Assembly: GCF_000333955.1 (NCBI RefSeq)
Contig: NZ_CAPS01000045.1
Location: 1 to 47,253 of the forward strand
DNA length: 47,253 bases
Origin: Rhodococcus sp. AW25M09
GTDB taxonomy: Bacteria; Actinomycetota; Actinomycetes; Mycobacteriales; Mycobacteriaceae
Reading direction: 5' to 3'
Shown here: positions 15,619 to 29,291 of the stretch, piece by piece
Numbering within the stretch: the stretch's first letter is position 1
Layout: each line of letters begins with the position of its first letter
Notes under the pieces: generated by a model
Databases searched by the model: none
What the model was told of the DNA's origin: nothing
Seen by the model: the letters and a program-made list of their open reading frames with translations, nothing else
Program-made: the position numbers and the translations under genes

Positions 15619-15947
15619 CGCGCCCCGATGAGCGTTTCACCCTGGCCAGTGAACGCACTTTTCTCGCCTGGCTTCGGACCTCGCTCGGTTTACTCGCCGG
15701 CGGCATCGCGGTCGTCCACCTCGTCCCCGATTTCAGTACGGGATGGGTTCGGACGGCGCTCGGCCTCATCCTGATCGGACTCGCTGCAGCGGCACCGATC
15801 ATCGGCCTGCGACGGTGGATGCGCGTACGGGATGCCCTGGAGAACGGCGCACCGATGCCGGAGTCCCGAGACCTGTGGATCTTCGCGGTCGGTATCGGTG
15901 CGGTGGCTGTGCTGGCTGCGGTGGTCACAGTTCTGGGGATCCAGTAG
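15615..15947 (+). CDS. DUF202 (YidH-type) membrane protein
   Basis: A 110-aa inner-membrane protein. The DUF202 signature LASERTFLAWLRTSLGLLAGG (quoted in parts) is at residues 10-30: LASERTFLAWLR then TSLGLLAGG. Three hydrophobic helices follow at about 20-38, 46-66 and 88-108. The function of this family is not established. The GTG start overlaps the upstream stop (GTGA). Its stop is followed within five bases by the first copy of a tandem repeat array. Confidence 0.88.
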   Translation: MTRPDERFTLASERTFLAWLRTSLGLLAGGIAVVHLVPDFSTGWVRTALGLILIGLAAAAPIIGLRRWMRVRDALENGAPMPESRDLWIFAVGIGAVAVLAAVVTVLGIQ

Positions 15948-15951
15948 CGGG

Positions 15952-16103
15952 AGTGGAGCCTGCGGAACGACCCTTGGGGGCGGGAGTGGAGCCTGCGGAA
16001 CGACCCTTGGGGGCGGGAGTGGAGCCTGTGGAACGACCCTTGGGGGCGGGAGTGGAGCCTGCGGAACGACCCCTCAGGCAAAAGTGGAGCCTGTGGAATG
16101 ACC
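15952..16103 (+). repeat. Repeat array A, five copies, 32-33 bp period
   Basis: The core GTGGAGCCTGCGGAACGACC, with minor T/C changes, starts at about 15953, 15986, 16019, 16052 and 16084. The copies are separated by G-rich spacers (CTTGGGGGCGGG). The array fills the space between the DUF202 stop and the fgd promoter region. The same core appears in arrays B and C. Confidence 0.95.
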
Positions 16104-16174
16104 CTTGGGGTACTGCGTCGACCGTCACAGGTGCACAATCGAAGAACTAGGACGACCAACGACAGGAGTTCGGC

Positions 16175-17188
16175 GTGGCGCAGGGTCTCAAGCTCGGATA
16201 CAAGGCATCGGCGGAGCAGTTCGGGCCGCGGGATTTGGTCGAGCTCGGTGTTCTGGCCGAGCAACACGGCATGGACTCCGCTACGGTCAGCGACCATTTT
16301 CAGCCGTGGCGGCACGAGGGCGGCCATGCGCCGTTCTCCCTGGCGTGGATGACGGCCGTGGGTGAGCGTACGAAGACGATTCAGCTCGGCACCTCGGTGT
16401 TGACGCCGACGTTCCGGTACAACCCGTCGGTCATCGCCCAGGCGTTCGCGACCATGGGCTGCCTGTATCCCGGACGGATCATGCTCGGTGTGGGTACCGG
16501 TGAGGCACTCAACGAGATCGCAACCGGATTCACCGGCGAGTGGCCGGAATTCAAGGAACGTTTCGCGCGTCTGCGTGAGTCGGTGCGGTTGATGCGTGAG
16601 CTGTGGCTCGGCGACCGCGTCGATTTCGAGGGCGAGTACTACACCACCAAGGGCGCATCGATCTACGACGTGCCCGAGGGCGGCATCCCCGTCTACATCG
16701 CTGCCGGCGGTCCTGTGGTGGCCCGCTATGCGGGACGCGCAGGCGATGGCTTCATCTGCACGTCGGGCAAGGGTATGGAGCTTTACACCGACAAGCTTCT
16801 GCCTGCGGTGGAAGAGGGTGCGGGTAAGGCCGAGCGCGATTCCGGTCAGATCGACAAGATGATCGAAATCAAGATCAGCTACGACACCGATCCCGATCTC
16901 GCGCTGGAGAATTGCCGCTTCTGGGCCCCGCTGTCATTGACGCCGGAGCAGAAGCACTCGATCGACGACCCGATCGAGATGGAGAAGGCCGCCGACGAAT
17001 TGCCGATCGAGCAAGTCGCCAAGCGGTGGATCGTGGCGTCCGACCCGGACGAGGCAGTGGAGAAGGTCAAGCAATACACCGATGCGGGCCTGAACCACTT
17101 GGTGTTCCACGCGCCGGGACACGATCAGAAGCGGTTCCTCGAACTGTTCGAGAAGGACCTCGCGCCGCGCCTGCGCAAGCTCGGCTGA
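16175..17188 (+). CDS. fgd: F420-dependent glucose-6-phosphate dehydrogenase
   Basis: A 337-aa LLM-family TIM-barrel enzyme that oxidises glucose-6-phosphate to 6-phosphogluconolactone and reduces coenzyme F420. It is the main source of F420H2 in mycobacteria and rhodococci. Family marks are [14 protein letters not shown] at the N-terminus, the catalytic SDHFQPW (His of the active site), [14 protein letters not shown], the [10 protein letters not shown] cofactor loop and [14 protein letters not shown]. Length matches mycobacterial Fgd1. The GTG at 16175 has AGGAG upstream. It is followed by a Ddn-like F420H2-dependent reductase and by pta-ackA, the gene order seen in M. tuberculosis (Rv0407-Rv0409) apart from the reductase. 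Confidence 0.95.
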   Translation: MAQGLKLGYKASAEQFGPRDLVELGVLAEQHGMDSATVSDHFQPWRHEGGHAPFSLAWMTAVGERTKTIQLGTSVLTPTFRYNPSVIAQAFATMGCLYPGRIMLGVGTGEALNEIATGFTGEWPEFKERFARLRESVRLMRELWLGDRVDFEGEYYTTKGASIYDVPEGGIPVYIAAGGPVVARYAGRAGDGFICTSGKGMELYTDKLLPAVEEGAGKAERDSGQIDKMIEIKISYDTDPDLALENCRFWAPLSLTPEQKHSIDDPIEMEKAADELPIEQVAKRWIVASDPDEAVEKVKQYTDAGLNHLVFHAPGHDQKRFLELFEKDLAPRLRKLG

Positions 17189-17200
17189 TCTACCGAGAGA

Positions 17201-17713
17201 CTAGCGATCGGCCGAGAGTGCGAACATCCGCATGTCTCGGTCGGTCCGAGTCTTGTACTCGCCGTACACCTCGAGCATCGCGTCGAACTGCGCGTACAGG
17301 CGGGCCTTCTCGTCGCCGGTGATCCGGGTGGCCGTCACCGGAATCTTCTTGCCGCCGATGGCAACCACAGCTTTCGGTTCGGCGAGGAGGTTCGACGTCC
17401 ACGCCGGGTGGTGTTGCTGACCGAAATTGGATCCGACGACGAAGATCCTGTCGCCCTCCCGGTAGTACAGCAACGGGCTGATCCTCGGCTTTCCTGACTT
17501 GCGACCGGTGGTCGTCAGTAACACCACCGGCATGGCGATCGGTCCGAGGACGGTGAAGCGACCGTCGGACTTGGTCAGTAGCCATCGGTCGACGCCTGCG
17601 AGATTCTTGATGACCCAAGATCCTGGTTTGGTCGACGCGAACTTCACGGCGGGCTTGCGAATGAATGAGGTCTCGCTGCCCCAGCGGACATCCGGGAACG
17701 GGGAATCGGCCAT
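17201..17713 (-). CDS. Ddn-like F420H2-dependent nitroreductase-family protein
   Basis: A 170-aa split-barrel protein of the deazaflavin-dependent nitroreductase (Ddn) family. It shows VVLLTTTGRKSGKPRISPLL, then FVVGSNFGQQHHPAW and NLLAEPKAVVAIGG, the typical F420-binding core. Such enzymes use F420H2 to reduce quinones, nitro compounds or other substrates. It lies head to tail against fgd, the F420H2 source, with a 12-nt gap. It is not part of the conserved pta-ackA order and may be a later insertion. Substrate unknown. Confidence 0.88.
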   Translation of the reverse strand: MADSPFPDVRWGSETSFIRKPAVKFASTKPGSWVIKNLAGVDRWLLTKSDGRFTVLGPIAMPVVLLTTTGRKSGKPRISPLLYYREGDRIFVVGSNFGQQHHPAWTSNLLAEPKAVVAIGGKKIPVTATRITGDEKARLYAQFDAMLEVYGEYKTRTDRDMRMFALSADR

Positions 17714-17783
17714 GCATCATCTGACAACCGCGCAAGGCTCCGTGTCAACACCCGCACCACCCGTACCCGGACCAGGCTTCAGG

Positions 17784-17835
17784 AGTGGAGCCTGCGGAAT
17801 GACCAGGCTTCAGGAGCGGAGCCTGCGGAATGACC
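17784..17835 (+). repeat. Repeat array B, two copies
   Basis: Two copies of the same core as array A (about 17785 and 17816, with T for C near the end and one T-to-C change). They are separated by CAGGCTTCAGG, period 31 bp, and lie in the divergent space before pta, ending 20 bp before its start. Confidence 0.92.
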
Positions 17836-17854
17836 TCGGGATAGGCTGATCGGC

Positions 17855-19977
17855 ATGGCTGAGCCCACCACTGCCGAGACCGCCGGTATGTACCCCTCCA
17901 GCATCTATGTCGCGTCACCGGAAGGGGACACCGGGAAGTCCACCATCGCGTTGGGCGTGCTGCAGATGCTTGCCGCGACCGCAGCTCGGGTGGGGGTGTT
18001 TCGGCCCATCGCACGTTCGACGAACGAACCCGATTACATTCTCGAACTTCTTGTCGAGCACACCACCGCAGACCTCACGTACGAGCAGTCGCTCGGTGTC
18101 ACGTACGAGCAGGTGCACACGGATCAGGATGCTGCGCTCAGTGAGATCGTCAATCGATACCACGAGGTGGCCGCTCAGTGCGACGCCGTGGTGATCGTGG
18201 GCAGCGATTACACCGACGTCGGCAGTCCCAGTGAGCTCGGCTTCAACGCCCGCATCGCCGTCAATCTCGGTGCCCCCGTGTTGCTCGCCCTACGCGGATC
18301 CGACCGTACACCCGACGAGATCGCGCAGCTGGCCACCCTGTGCCACGCCGAGCTTCGTCAACATCACGCACACTTGGCCGCGATCGTGGCAAATCGCTGC
18401 GCCCCCGACGATCTCGATGCGGTGACCGACGCGTTGGCGTCGGTCGGTGTGCCCGCGTGGAGCCTGCCGGAAATTCCGCTGTTGATCGCCCCCACGATGG
18501 CCGAACTGCTCGATGCGGTCGACGGCACTCTCTACAGCGGCGACCCTTCCTTGTTGCAGCGAGAAGCGTTGCGGGTCATGGTCGGTGGAATGACCGCCGA
18601 GCACATCCTCGAACGCCTCACCGAGGGTGTCGTCGTCATTGCGCCGGCAGACCGATCGGACGTGCTGCTGGCTCTCGTCAACGCCCATGAGGCCGAGGGC
18701 TTTCCGTCGCTGGCCGGCATCATCATGAACGGCGGGATCGAACCGCACCCGGCAATCGCCCGTCTGGTGGCAGGGCTCGGCCCCCGGTTGCCGATCCTCA
18801 CGACCGCGCTCGGCACGTTCGATACCGCCTCTGCCGCGGCGCAGACCCGGGGCCGAGTCGCGGTGGGATCGCAGCGCAAGGTCGACACCGCTCTCGGTCT
18901 GATGGAACAGCGAGTCGATGCGAAAACGCTGCTGGGACGGCTCGACATCGCCATCCCCACCATCACGACACCGCAGATGTTCGAGTACCAGCTGATCCAC
19001 CGAGCACGGGCCGACCGCAAGCACATCGTGCTACCCGAGGGCAGTGACGACCGCATCCTCCGGGCCGCCGGCCGACTCCTTCAGCGTCAGGTGGCGGACC
19101 TGACGATCCTGGGGGAGGAAGGACCCATTCGCCGACGGGCATCTGAACTGGGTGTCGACCTCGACAAAGCCACCGTCCTCGATCCCACCGACTGCGACTA
19201 CCTGGAGGACTTCGCGGCCGAATACGCCGATCTGCGCAAGCACAAGGGGATGACGATCGACCGCGCCCGCGAGGTCATGGCCGACATCTCCTACTTCGGA
19301 ACGATGATGGTGCACAAGGGAATTGCCGACGGTATGGTCTCCGGGGCAGCGCACACCACCGCGCACACCATCAAGCCGTCGTTCGAGATCATCAAGACCA
19401 CCGAGGGCGTGTCGACGGTGTCGTCGATCTTCCTGATGTGCTTGTCCGATCGCGTGCTCGCCTACGGCGATTGCGCTGTGGTGCCGGATCCGACGGCCGA
19501 GCAGCTCGCCGACATCGCCGTGTCCTCGGCGCAGACCTCGGCCCAGTTCGGGATCGAGCCGCGGGTGGCCATGCTGTCCTACTCCACGGGCGAGTCCGGT
19601 TCCGGGGCCGACGTCGACAAGGTTCGAAAAGCCACCGCGCTTGTCCGTGAACGCAATCCGGAACTGCTCGTGGAGGGGCCGATTCAGTACGACGCGGCGA
19701 TCGAACCATCCGTCGCCGCCTCGAAGCTCCCCGACTCGGAGGTTGCCGGCCGAGCGACAGTGTTCATCTTCCCCGACCTCAACACCGGCAACAACACGTA
19801 CAAGGCCGTCCAGCGCAGCGCCGGGGCCGTCGCGGTGGGACCGGTTCTGCAGGGCCTACGCAAGCCCGTCAACGACCTCTCTCGTGGCGCGCTCGTCGAG
19901 GACATTGTGAACACTGTCGCGATCACAGCGATTCAGGCACAGGGCATTTCGGACGCGGCAGAGAAGGAGGCCGCATC

Positions 19978-19981
<4 letters not shown>
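17855..19981 (+). CDS. pta: Phosphate acetyltransferase
   Basis: A 708-aa three-domain Pta that interconverts acetyl-CoA and acetyl phosphate. The N-terminal P-loop/BioD-like domain starts with [23 protein letters not shown]-type domain spans about residues 215-330, and the catalytic PTA_PTB domain begins near 385 ([16 protein letters not shown]) with [14 protein letters not shown] and [12 protein letters not shown]. Length matches the long (class II) Pta of enterics and mycobacteria. The TGA overlaps the GTG of ackA, so the two are translated together. Two repeat-B copies lie directly before the start and could affect expression. Confidence 0.95.
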
Positions 19982-24699
<4,718 letters not shown>

Positions 24700-24703
<4 letters not shown>

Positions 24704-26061
24704 AGGTATTCACGCAGCCTCGGGAACAAGCCGACGCCGAAAGCGACCGAGGCACCGATGGTGAGAACCCACGCGCCGTCGGACAAGCCGGACAGTACCC
24801 CCACCGATCGGTCGATGTTGGATCGCAACTCGCGGCGCGCGTTCTCGATTCCGTCGACCAGAACGCCGTCCAGTGCATTGAACGCCGCTGCCGAATCGAA
24901 CTCCCCGGTGCCGGTGGCGATAGCGACGGCGCCGTTGAAGTCGCCGACCTCGAGCGCGGAGTCGATTCGCGAATGCGAGGTGGACCACGTGTTCAGAGCA
25001 TCGATGACTGCCGTATCTCCCTGGAACATGTCCGACATGCGAGAGAGGTTGGCGTCGAACGACTGTCCGTAATCCTGACTGCCGCCGCGGCGCGCGAGAT
25101 CGAGTGTCTCGTCCGCTCTGGCCTGTTGGGCCAGGATGAAACCGGTCGTGTAGGACTTCAACGGAGATACGCCGCGCTCGAGCGCGCTGTCGGTGGCGAT
25201 GGACGAGATCAGCCCCACCACCAACATCCAGCCGAGCAGGCCGGTGACAGCGGCTGTGGCAGTGAGGAATCCGACGTTCAGCGTGCGCCGCGTCGTTCGC
25301 GAGAGGTACCACTGCCCCAGGCCGGTCATCATCAACAGGAACACCACGGACCCGATCGCGAACAACGGGGGAGTGGTGAACCGTTCCTGATCGCCGGACA
25401 CCCGCGATGCCTGCTCGGTGTACAACTTCTCGGCCAAGGGCAACAAACTGGTCTGCATCATCGTCGACGCTTCACCGAGATACGCCGCGCCCACCGGATT
25501 CCCGCTCCGGTTGTTGGCGCGAGCGGTCTCGACCAGACCGCTGTACACGGGCAATCCGGCCGCGATCTGCGTCAGCACCGCGCTGGTGGCCTCGTCGTTC
25601 TCGCTCACGCCGGACGAGGCCGCGATCAATTCGGACGATGCCTCGCCGAGCGCCTGCGCGTACCGCTCGCGCACCTCGGCGGGTTCGAGTCCGCCCGCGA
25701 TGAATGCGGTCGCGGCAGCAGCGTCGGCCACCGACAGAGCTCCGTACAGATTCTGCGCCGAGTTGGCGAACGGCTCGGTCCGCACCAACAGGGTGCCCAG
25801 GGTGTCGACTCGTTCGGTCACGGCCGTGGACGCCAAACTTCCGACCGTCAACGCCAATATCACCAGCGCGGTGCCCATCGCGACCAATCGCGCGGGCGTC
25901 GAGCGCATCGTGTACCGAACCGGTGGCTTGCCTGCAGCGGCACCGACGGGCGTTGCCGTTGTCGGGGGGACGGCAGCGGAGGGAGTAATGCCGGCCGCGA
26001 TCACGTCACCGAGCATATAAGTAGGCGGACCGTACTGCAGCCACTCAGCAGGATGATTCAC
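24700..26061 (-). CDS. glnX: GlnX-like membrane signalling protein
   Basis: A 453-aa membrane protein that in mycobacteria links external GlnH to internal PknG. It has one helix near residues 57-82 (an outside helical domain follows), a pair of helices near 225-285 (IGSVVFLLMMTGLG, LLGWMLVVGLISSIA), a second outside helical domain and a last helix at the C-terminus. This gives two mirror-like four-helix sensor halves. The GTG at 26061 is used because the first 24 residues look conserved; an ATG at 26016 would leave more room for promoters, since only 8 bp separate the first start from divergent mutT3. It is first in the operon. Confidence 0.85.
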
Positions 26062-26069
26062 CTAGGCTG

Positions 26070-26927
26070 ATGAACATGCGAGGTGACGGGGACGGCTGGA
26101 TGATCGGTGAGAACGGTTCTCGACACTGGGGAAAGCACGGGGCCGCCGGACTGTTGCTGCGGGCACCGTCGAACAGCGGACCGTCCGACCGCGCCGAGCC
26201 GATGGTGCTGCTGCAACATCGCGCGCTGTGGAGCCACCAGGGCGGAACGTGGGCATTGCCCGGCGGGGCCCGCGATTCCCACGAGAGCACCGAGCACGCG
26301 GCGGTGCGGGAGGCCCACGAGGAGGCCGGTATCTCCGCCGATCAGCTGTGCGTGCGCAGCGAGAGGGTCACTGCCAGCGTCGAGAGCGGCTGGTCTTACA
26401 CCACAGTCATCGCCGATACCGATCATCCCCTGAGCACCGTGCCCAACGGCGAGAGCACCGAACTGCGCTGGGTACCGGAATCGGTCGTCGCCGAGCTCCC
26501 GCTGCACCCGGGTTTCGCGTCGAGCTGGCCGTCGCTGCGCACCGAGCCGCTGCGGGTGCTGCTCGATACCGCCAACGTGCTGGGTTCCCGGCCGAACGGA
26601 TGGTGGAAGGATCGCGCCGGGTCCACCGGAGCCTTGCTCGCCTCGCTCGCCGAGACGCTTCCGCGCACCGTCGAACTTCCCAGCGGCCAGTACGGGTGGC
26701 TCACCCGAATAGACGCGGTTCTCGAAGGTCAGGCCAGAGATGCCGTGGTGGACGACCCGAGGATTCCGGTGATCGTCGCCGACGGCAGCGGTGACGACAC
26801 CCTCGTCGACCACGCGCACCTCGCCGGGGGTTTGACGGCGATGGTCACCGCCGACCGTGGGCTGCGCGACCGGCTGCCGGAATCGGTGCAGGTACTGACC
26901 CCGTCGGTCGTCCTCGGCTGGTTGTAG
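26070..26927 (+). CDS. mutT3: NUDIX hydrolase MutT3 with C-terminal NYN/PIN-like domain
   Basis: A 285-aa protein. Residues 1-165 match mycobacterial MutT3. RGDGDGW is at the N-terminus, LLQHRALWSHQGGTW follows, and the Nudix box sits at about 65-87 (GGARDSHE, then REAHEEAGI; the GX5EX7REUXEEXGU spacing is exact). Residues about 170-285 form a second domain: LLDTANVLGSRPNGWW, then IVADGSGDDTLVDHA and VTADRGLRDRLPE. This resembles the NYN/PIN-like fold of actinobacterial proteins labelled NTP pyrophosphohydrolase. M. tuberculosis MutT3 (about 217 aa) lacks this part. The Nudix half probably cleans damaged nucleotides; the second half may be a nuclease. The ATG at 26070 is used. Confidence 0.9.
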   Translation: MNMRGDGDGWMIGENGSRHWGKHGAAGLLLRAPSNSGPSDRAEPMVLLQHRALWSHQGGTWALPGGARDSHESTEHAAVREAHEEAGISADQLCVRSERVTASVESGWSYTTVIADTDHPLSTVPNGESTELRWVPESVVAELPLHPGFASSWPSLRTEPLRVLLDTANVLGSRPNGWWKDRAGSTGALLASLAETLPRTVELPSGQYGWLTRIDAVLEGQARDAVVDDPRIPVIVADGSGDDTLVDHAHLAGGLTAMVTADRGLRDRLPESVQVLTPSVVLGWL

Positions 26928-26933
26928 CGAGAA

Positions 26934-27260
26934 TCACCAGTTCGGCAGCACCATGAGCAGAAAGCACACGCCCACGAGGATGCCGATCGCTCCGCTGCCC
27001 AAGGCCAGGGCGGTGTCCTCGCGGGAGGCTCTCTCGCCTTCGAGATCCGGGCTCCGATGTGCCCACAGCGCCGTAGCGACGGCGACGAGTCCTGCCCCGA
27101 TGCCGATACCCGCGGCCCAGAAGGTGACGATGGACAGCGCACCGATCATGATCGCGAATTCGGTCATCTGCGCTCGGGTCCGCGGTCGCCGGTCCCACAA
27201 TCGCGACACAATCGTGTTGTCGGAATCTCTGGTCTGGGGGTTGTCGGAAGCTACTGTCAC
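26934..27260 (-). CDS. Small membrane protein of unknown function
   Basis: A 108-aa protein with a soluble N-terminus of about 30 residues and hydrophobic segments near 33-53, 55-66 and 85-105, ending in LLMVLPNW. It probably spans the membrane two or three times. The GTG at 27260 follows AAGGAGA and is preferred over an upstream start at 27323. It is convergent with mutT3 at six bases. No family recognised. Confidence 0.72.
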   Translation of the reverse strand: MTVASDNPQTRDSDNTIVSRLWDRRPRTRAQMTEFAIMIGALSIVTFWAAGIGIGAGLVAVATALWAHRSPDLEGERASREDTALALGSGAIGILVGVCFLLMVLPNW

Positions 27261-27504
27261 TTTCGTCTCCTTTCTTGATCGCGTACGCCGCTGCTGTTCT
27301 TGCGCAGCGCGAACGACTGGCAAGACGCGTCAGCGTCGACTCGGGGTGTCTTACAGAAGTGTTCTTCACCATTCTGGCAGCGGACGGCTCGGACTACCAA
27401 TCCCTTCCTCGATTGCGATGCGGATCACGTCCTGATCGTTGTTCGGACGCCGCTCGACCGAGATTCTTTGCCGCGACGGAGATTTCGCGACACCGATCTG
27501 GAAA

Positions 27505-28098
27505 CTAGTGGCCGGCCGACTGCGTGCGCCGGTGCCGGATCAGTACCGCGCCTCCCACCAGACCGGCGACGACGAGGATCAGGCCGGCGGCCACACTGGC
27601 CACGCGATCGGGCCACGGCAGGATCGTCGGCACGCTGAACATTCTCCGATAGAACGGCTCCAGCACCGCCCCGACGGGGACGACCAGACGCGCAAGCAAT
27701 CCAGACGGGCCACCGCTTCGCGCCATCGCCCCGACAAGACCCAGCGGGCCGCCGGCGACAAGCGCCAGCACGAACCAGACCTGGTTCCCCGCCCACACGG
27801 TGTCGTCGAACATCCCGAACAGCCGGCCGACCCCGTAATGCACGAACAGAGCCATCAGACTTGCCACGATCCCCGCCGCGAACGCCTGCAACGGACGGCG
27901 GACCAGCCAGCCGGAAAGGATCGGGAGGCCGGCCCACACCGCACCCGAATTGACCAACTTGCTGAATGTCCAGCGCACCGCCAGCAGTGTGTCGGCCTCT
28001 GCGGACAACTGGCTTTCGCTCGTGATGTTCGACGCCAACGACACCAGGGCCACGACAACCGCAGCCAGAACGACAAGCCCCCACCCTCGTCTCGCCAC
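27505..28098 (-). CDS. Multi-pass membrane protein (DUF6518-like)
   Basis: A 197-aa integral membrane protein with five or six hydrophobic segments: LVVLAAVVVALVSLA at the N-terminus, GLPILSGWLVRRPLQ, GIVASLMALFVHYG, VWFVLALVAGGPLGLVG and a C-terminal helix before a basic tail. The motifs GWLVRRPLQ and HYGVG resemble the DUF6518 family from memory. No enzymatic motif is seen. It is divergent from the LolA-like gene. Confidence 0.75.
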   Translation of the reverse strand: MARRGWGLVVLAAVVVALVSLASNITSESQLSAEADTLLAVRWTFSKLVNSGAVWAGLPILSGWLVRRPLQAFAAGIVASLMALFVHYGVGRLFGMFDDTVWAGNQVWFVLALVAGGPLGLVGAMARSGGPSGLLARLVVPVGAVLEPFYRRMFSVPTILPWPDRVASVAAGLILVVAGLVGGAVLIRHRRTQSAGH

Positions 28099-28202
28099 AC
28101 GCGGATAGTACGCACATCCTCTGCCTGCACTTGCGTCCGATGTCCGTCCGTCGCCGACCTACCTCCGTGCAGCACACGGGGTACGTCCGTACGTTTGAGT
28201 AG

Positions 28203-29291
28203 GTGCGTGGTGAGTGGCGGTGGTTGGCGGTGGTGCTCGGCATCGGCGTTCTCGTCGCCGCCCCCGCGGCGGTCGAGCGGTTACCCGTCGAGGCGTCGAC
28301 CATCGACGCGGCCGAACTGCTCTCCCGCCTCCAGTCCTCCACCGCGACTCCGTACTCGGGTTACGCCCAGGCGGTCGGCGGCGTCCTCCTGCCGGTGACC
28401 GACGGACTCGGGGGCCTGCCGGACCTGCTCGGCGACACCACGAGCTTGCGCGCCTGGTATCGCGGCCCGGACAGCTGGCGAGTCGACACCGTGCGGCTCG
28501 CCGGCGAGCGCGATCTCTACCGGACTCCGACGCGGTTGTGGAAGTGGGATTACGAACAGAACACCGCCGTGCTCACCCCGGCCCCCGAGCCGAGCCTGCG
28601 CCTGCCCCGCGAGGCCGACCTGCTGCCTCCGGAACTCGGACAGCGATTGCTCAGCGAGGCGACCCCGGACGAGGTGACCCGGCTGCCGACCCGTCGGATT
28701 GCCGGTCGAGACGCTCCTGGCCTGCAGCTCGTCCCCAACGAGCCACAGAGCACCATCACCGAGGTCGACGTGTGGGCCGACCCCGACAGCGGGCTGCCGC
28801 TACGGGTCGACGTGCTCGGTGCCGGGGCCACCCGTCCTATCGTCAGTACCGCCTTCCTCGACTTCTCGTCAGCGATCCCCGACGCCGACACCGTTCGTTT
28901 CGTTCCCCCGCCCGGCACCGACGTACAGCTGCAGGACGGTCTCGATATCGCCTCGTTCGCCGACCGGATCGACACCACCGGCCTCCCCACCAGCCTGTCG
29001 GGGCTCGACCTGCAGAGCCGCGACGCGCAGGGTTCGGTGGGAATCTACGGTCGAGGTGTGACCGAGCTGGTCGCCGTTCCGCTGCCGCGCCGCGCTGCGG
29101 GCGGGCTCGTCGACCAGCTCCGAGCCGCCCCCGGTGCGGTCGTCACCGGCAGCAGCGTCGCGGTGTCGATCGGTCCGCTGGGTGTCCTGGTCACCGGCCC
29201 CACCGCCGACAGGCGCCGCTACCTGCTCTCCGGCACCGTCACCGCGGAGACCCTGGCCACCGCCGCCCAGCAGCTCGGAGGAGCCACATGA
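28203..29291 (+). CDS. LolA/RseB-like secreted protein
   Basis: A 362-aa extracytoplasmic protein with one N-terminal helix (LAVVLGIGVLVAAPAAV) acting as signal or anchor. The rest is a LolA/RseB-like beta sheet: YSGYAQAVGG, LRAWYRGPDSWRVD, LYRTPTRLWKWDYEQN and EVDVWADPDSGLPLRVDV follow the lipoprotein-carrier pattern (strand order, Trp-rich centre). In Gram-positives such proteins are thought to bind lipids or peptides outside the membrane. The GTG at 28203 starts the frame. Its stop overlaps the ATG of the ABC ATPase gene, so it is made with that transporter and probably serves it. Confidence 0.8.
   Translation: MRGEWRWLAVVLGIGVLVAAPAAVERLPVEASTIDAAELLSRLQSSTATPYSGYAQAVGGVLLPVTDGLGGLPDLLGDTTSLRAWYRGPDSWRVDTVRLAGERDLYRTPTRLWKWDYEQNTAVLTPAPEPSLRLPREADLLPPELGQRLLSEATPDEVTRLPTRRIAGRDAPGLQLVPNEPQSTITEVDVWADPDSGLPLRVDVLGAGATRPIVSTAFLDFSSAIPDADTVRFVPPPGTDVQLQDGLDIASFADRIDTTGLPTSLSGLDLQSRDAQGSVGIYGRGVTELVAVPLPRRAAGGLVDQLRAAPGAVVTGSSVAVSIGPLGVLVTGPTADRRRYLLSGTVTAETLATAAQQLGGAT

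Noticed and set aside
15952..16103. Repeat array A as a CRISPR array
   Set aside because: The spacers are nearly identical and about 12 bp long, and no cas genes are nearby.
15743..16150. Repeat array A as a coding repeat ([11 protein letters not shown] units)
   Set aside because: The plus frame through the array starts out of frame within the DUF202 gene and has no ribosome site or family match; it is open because the period is 33 bp.
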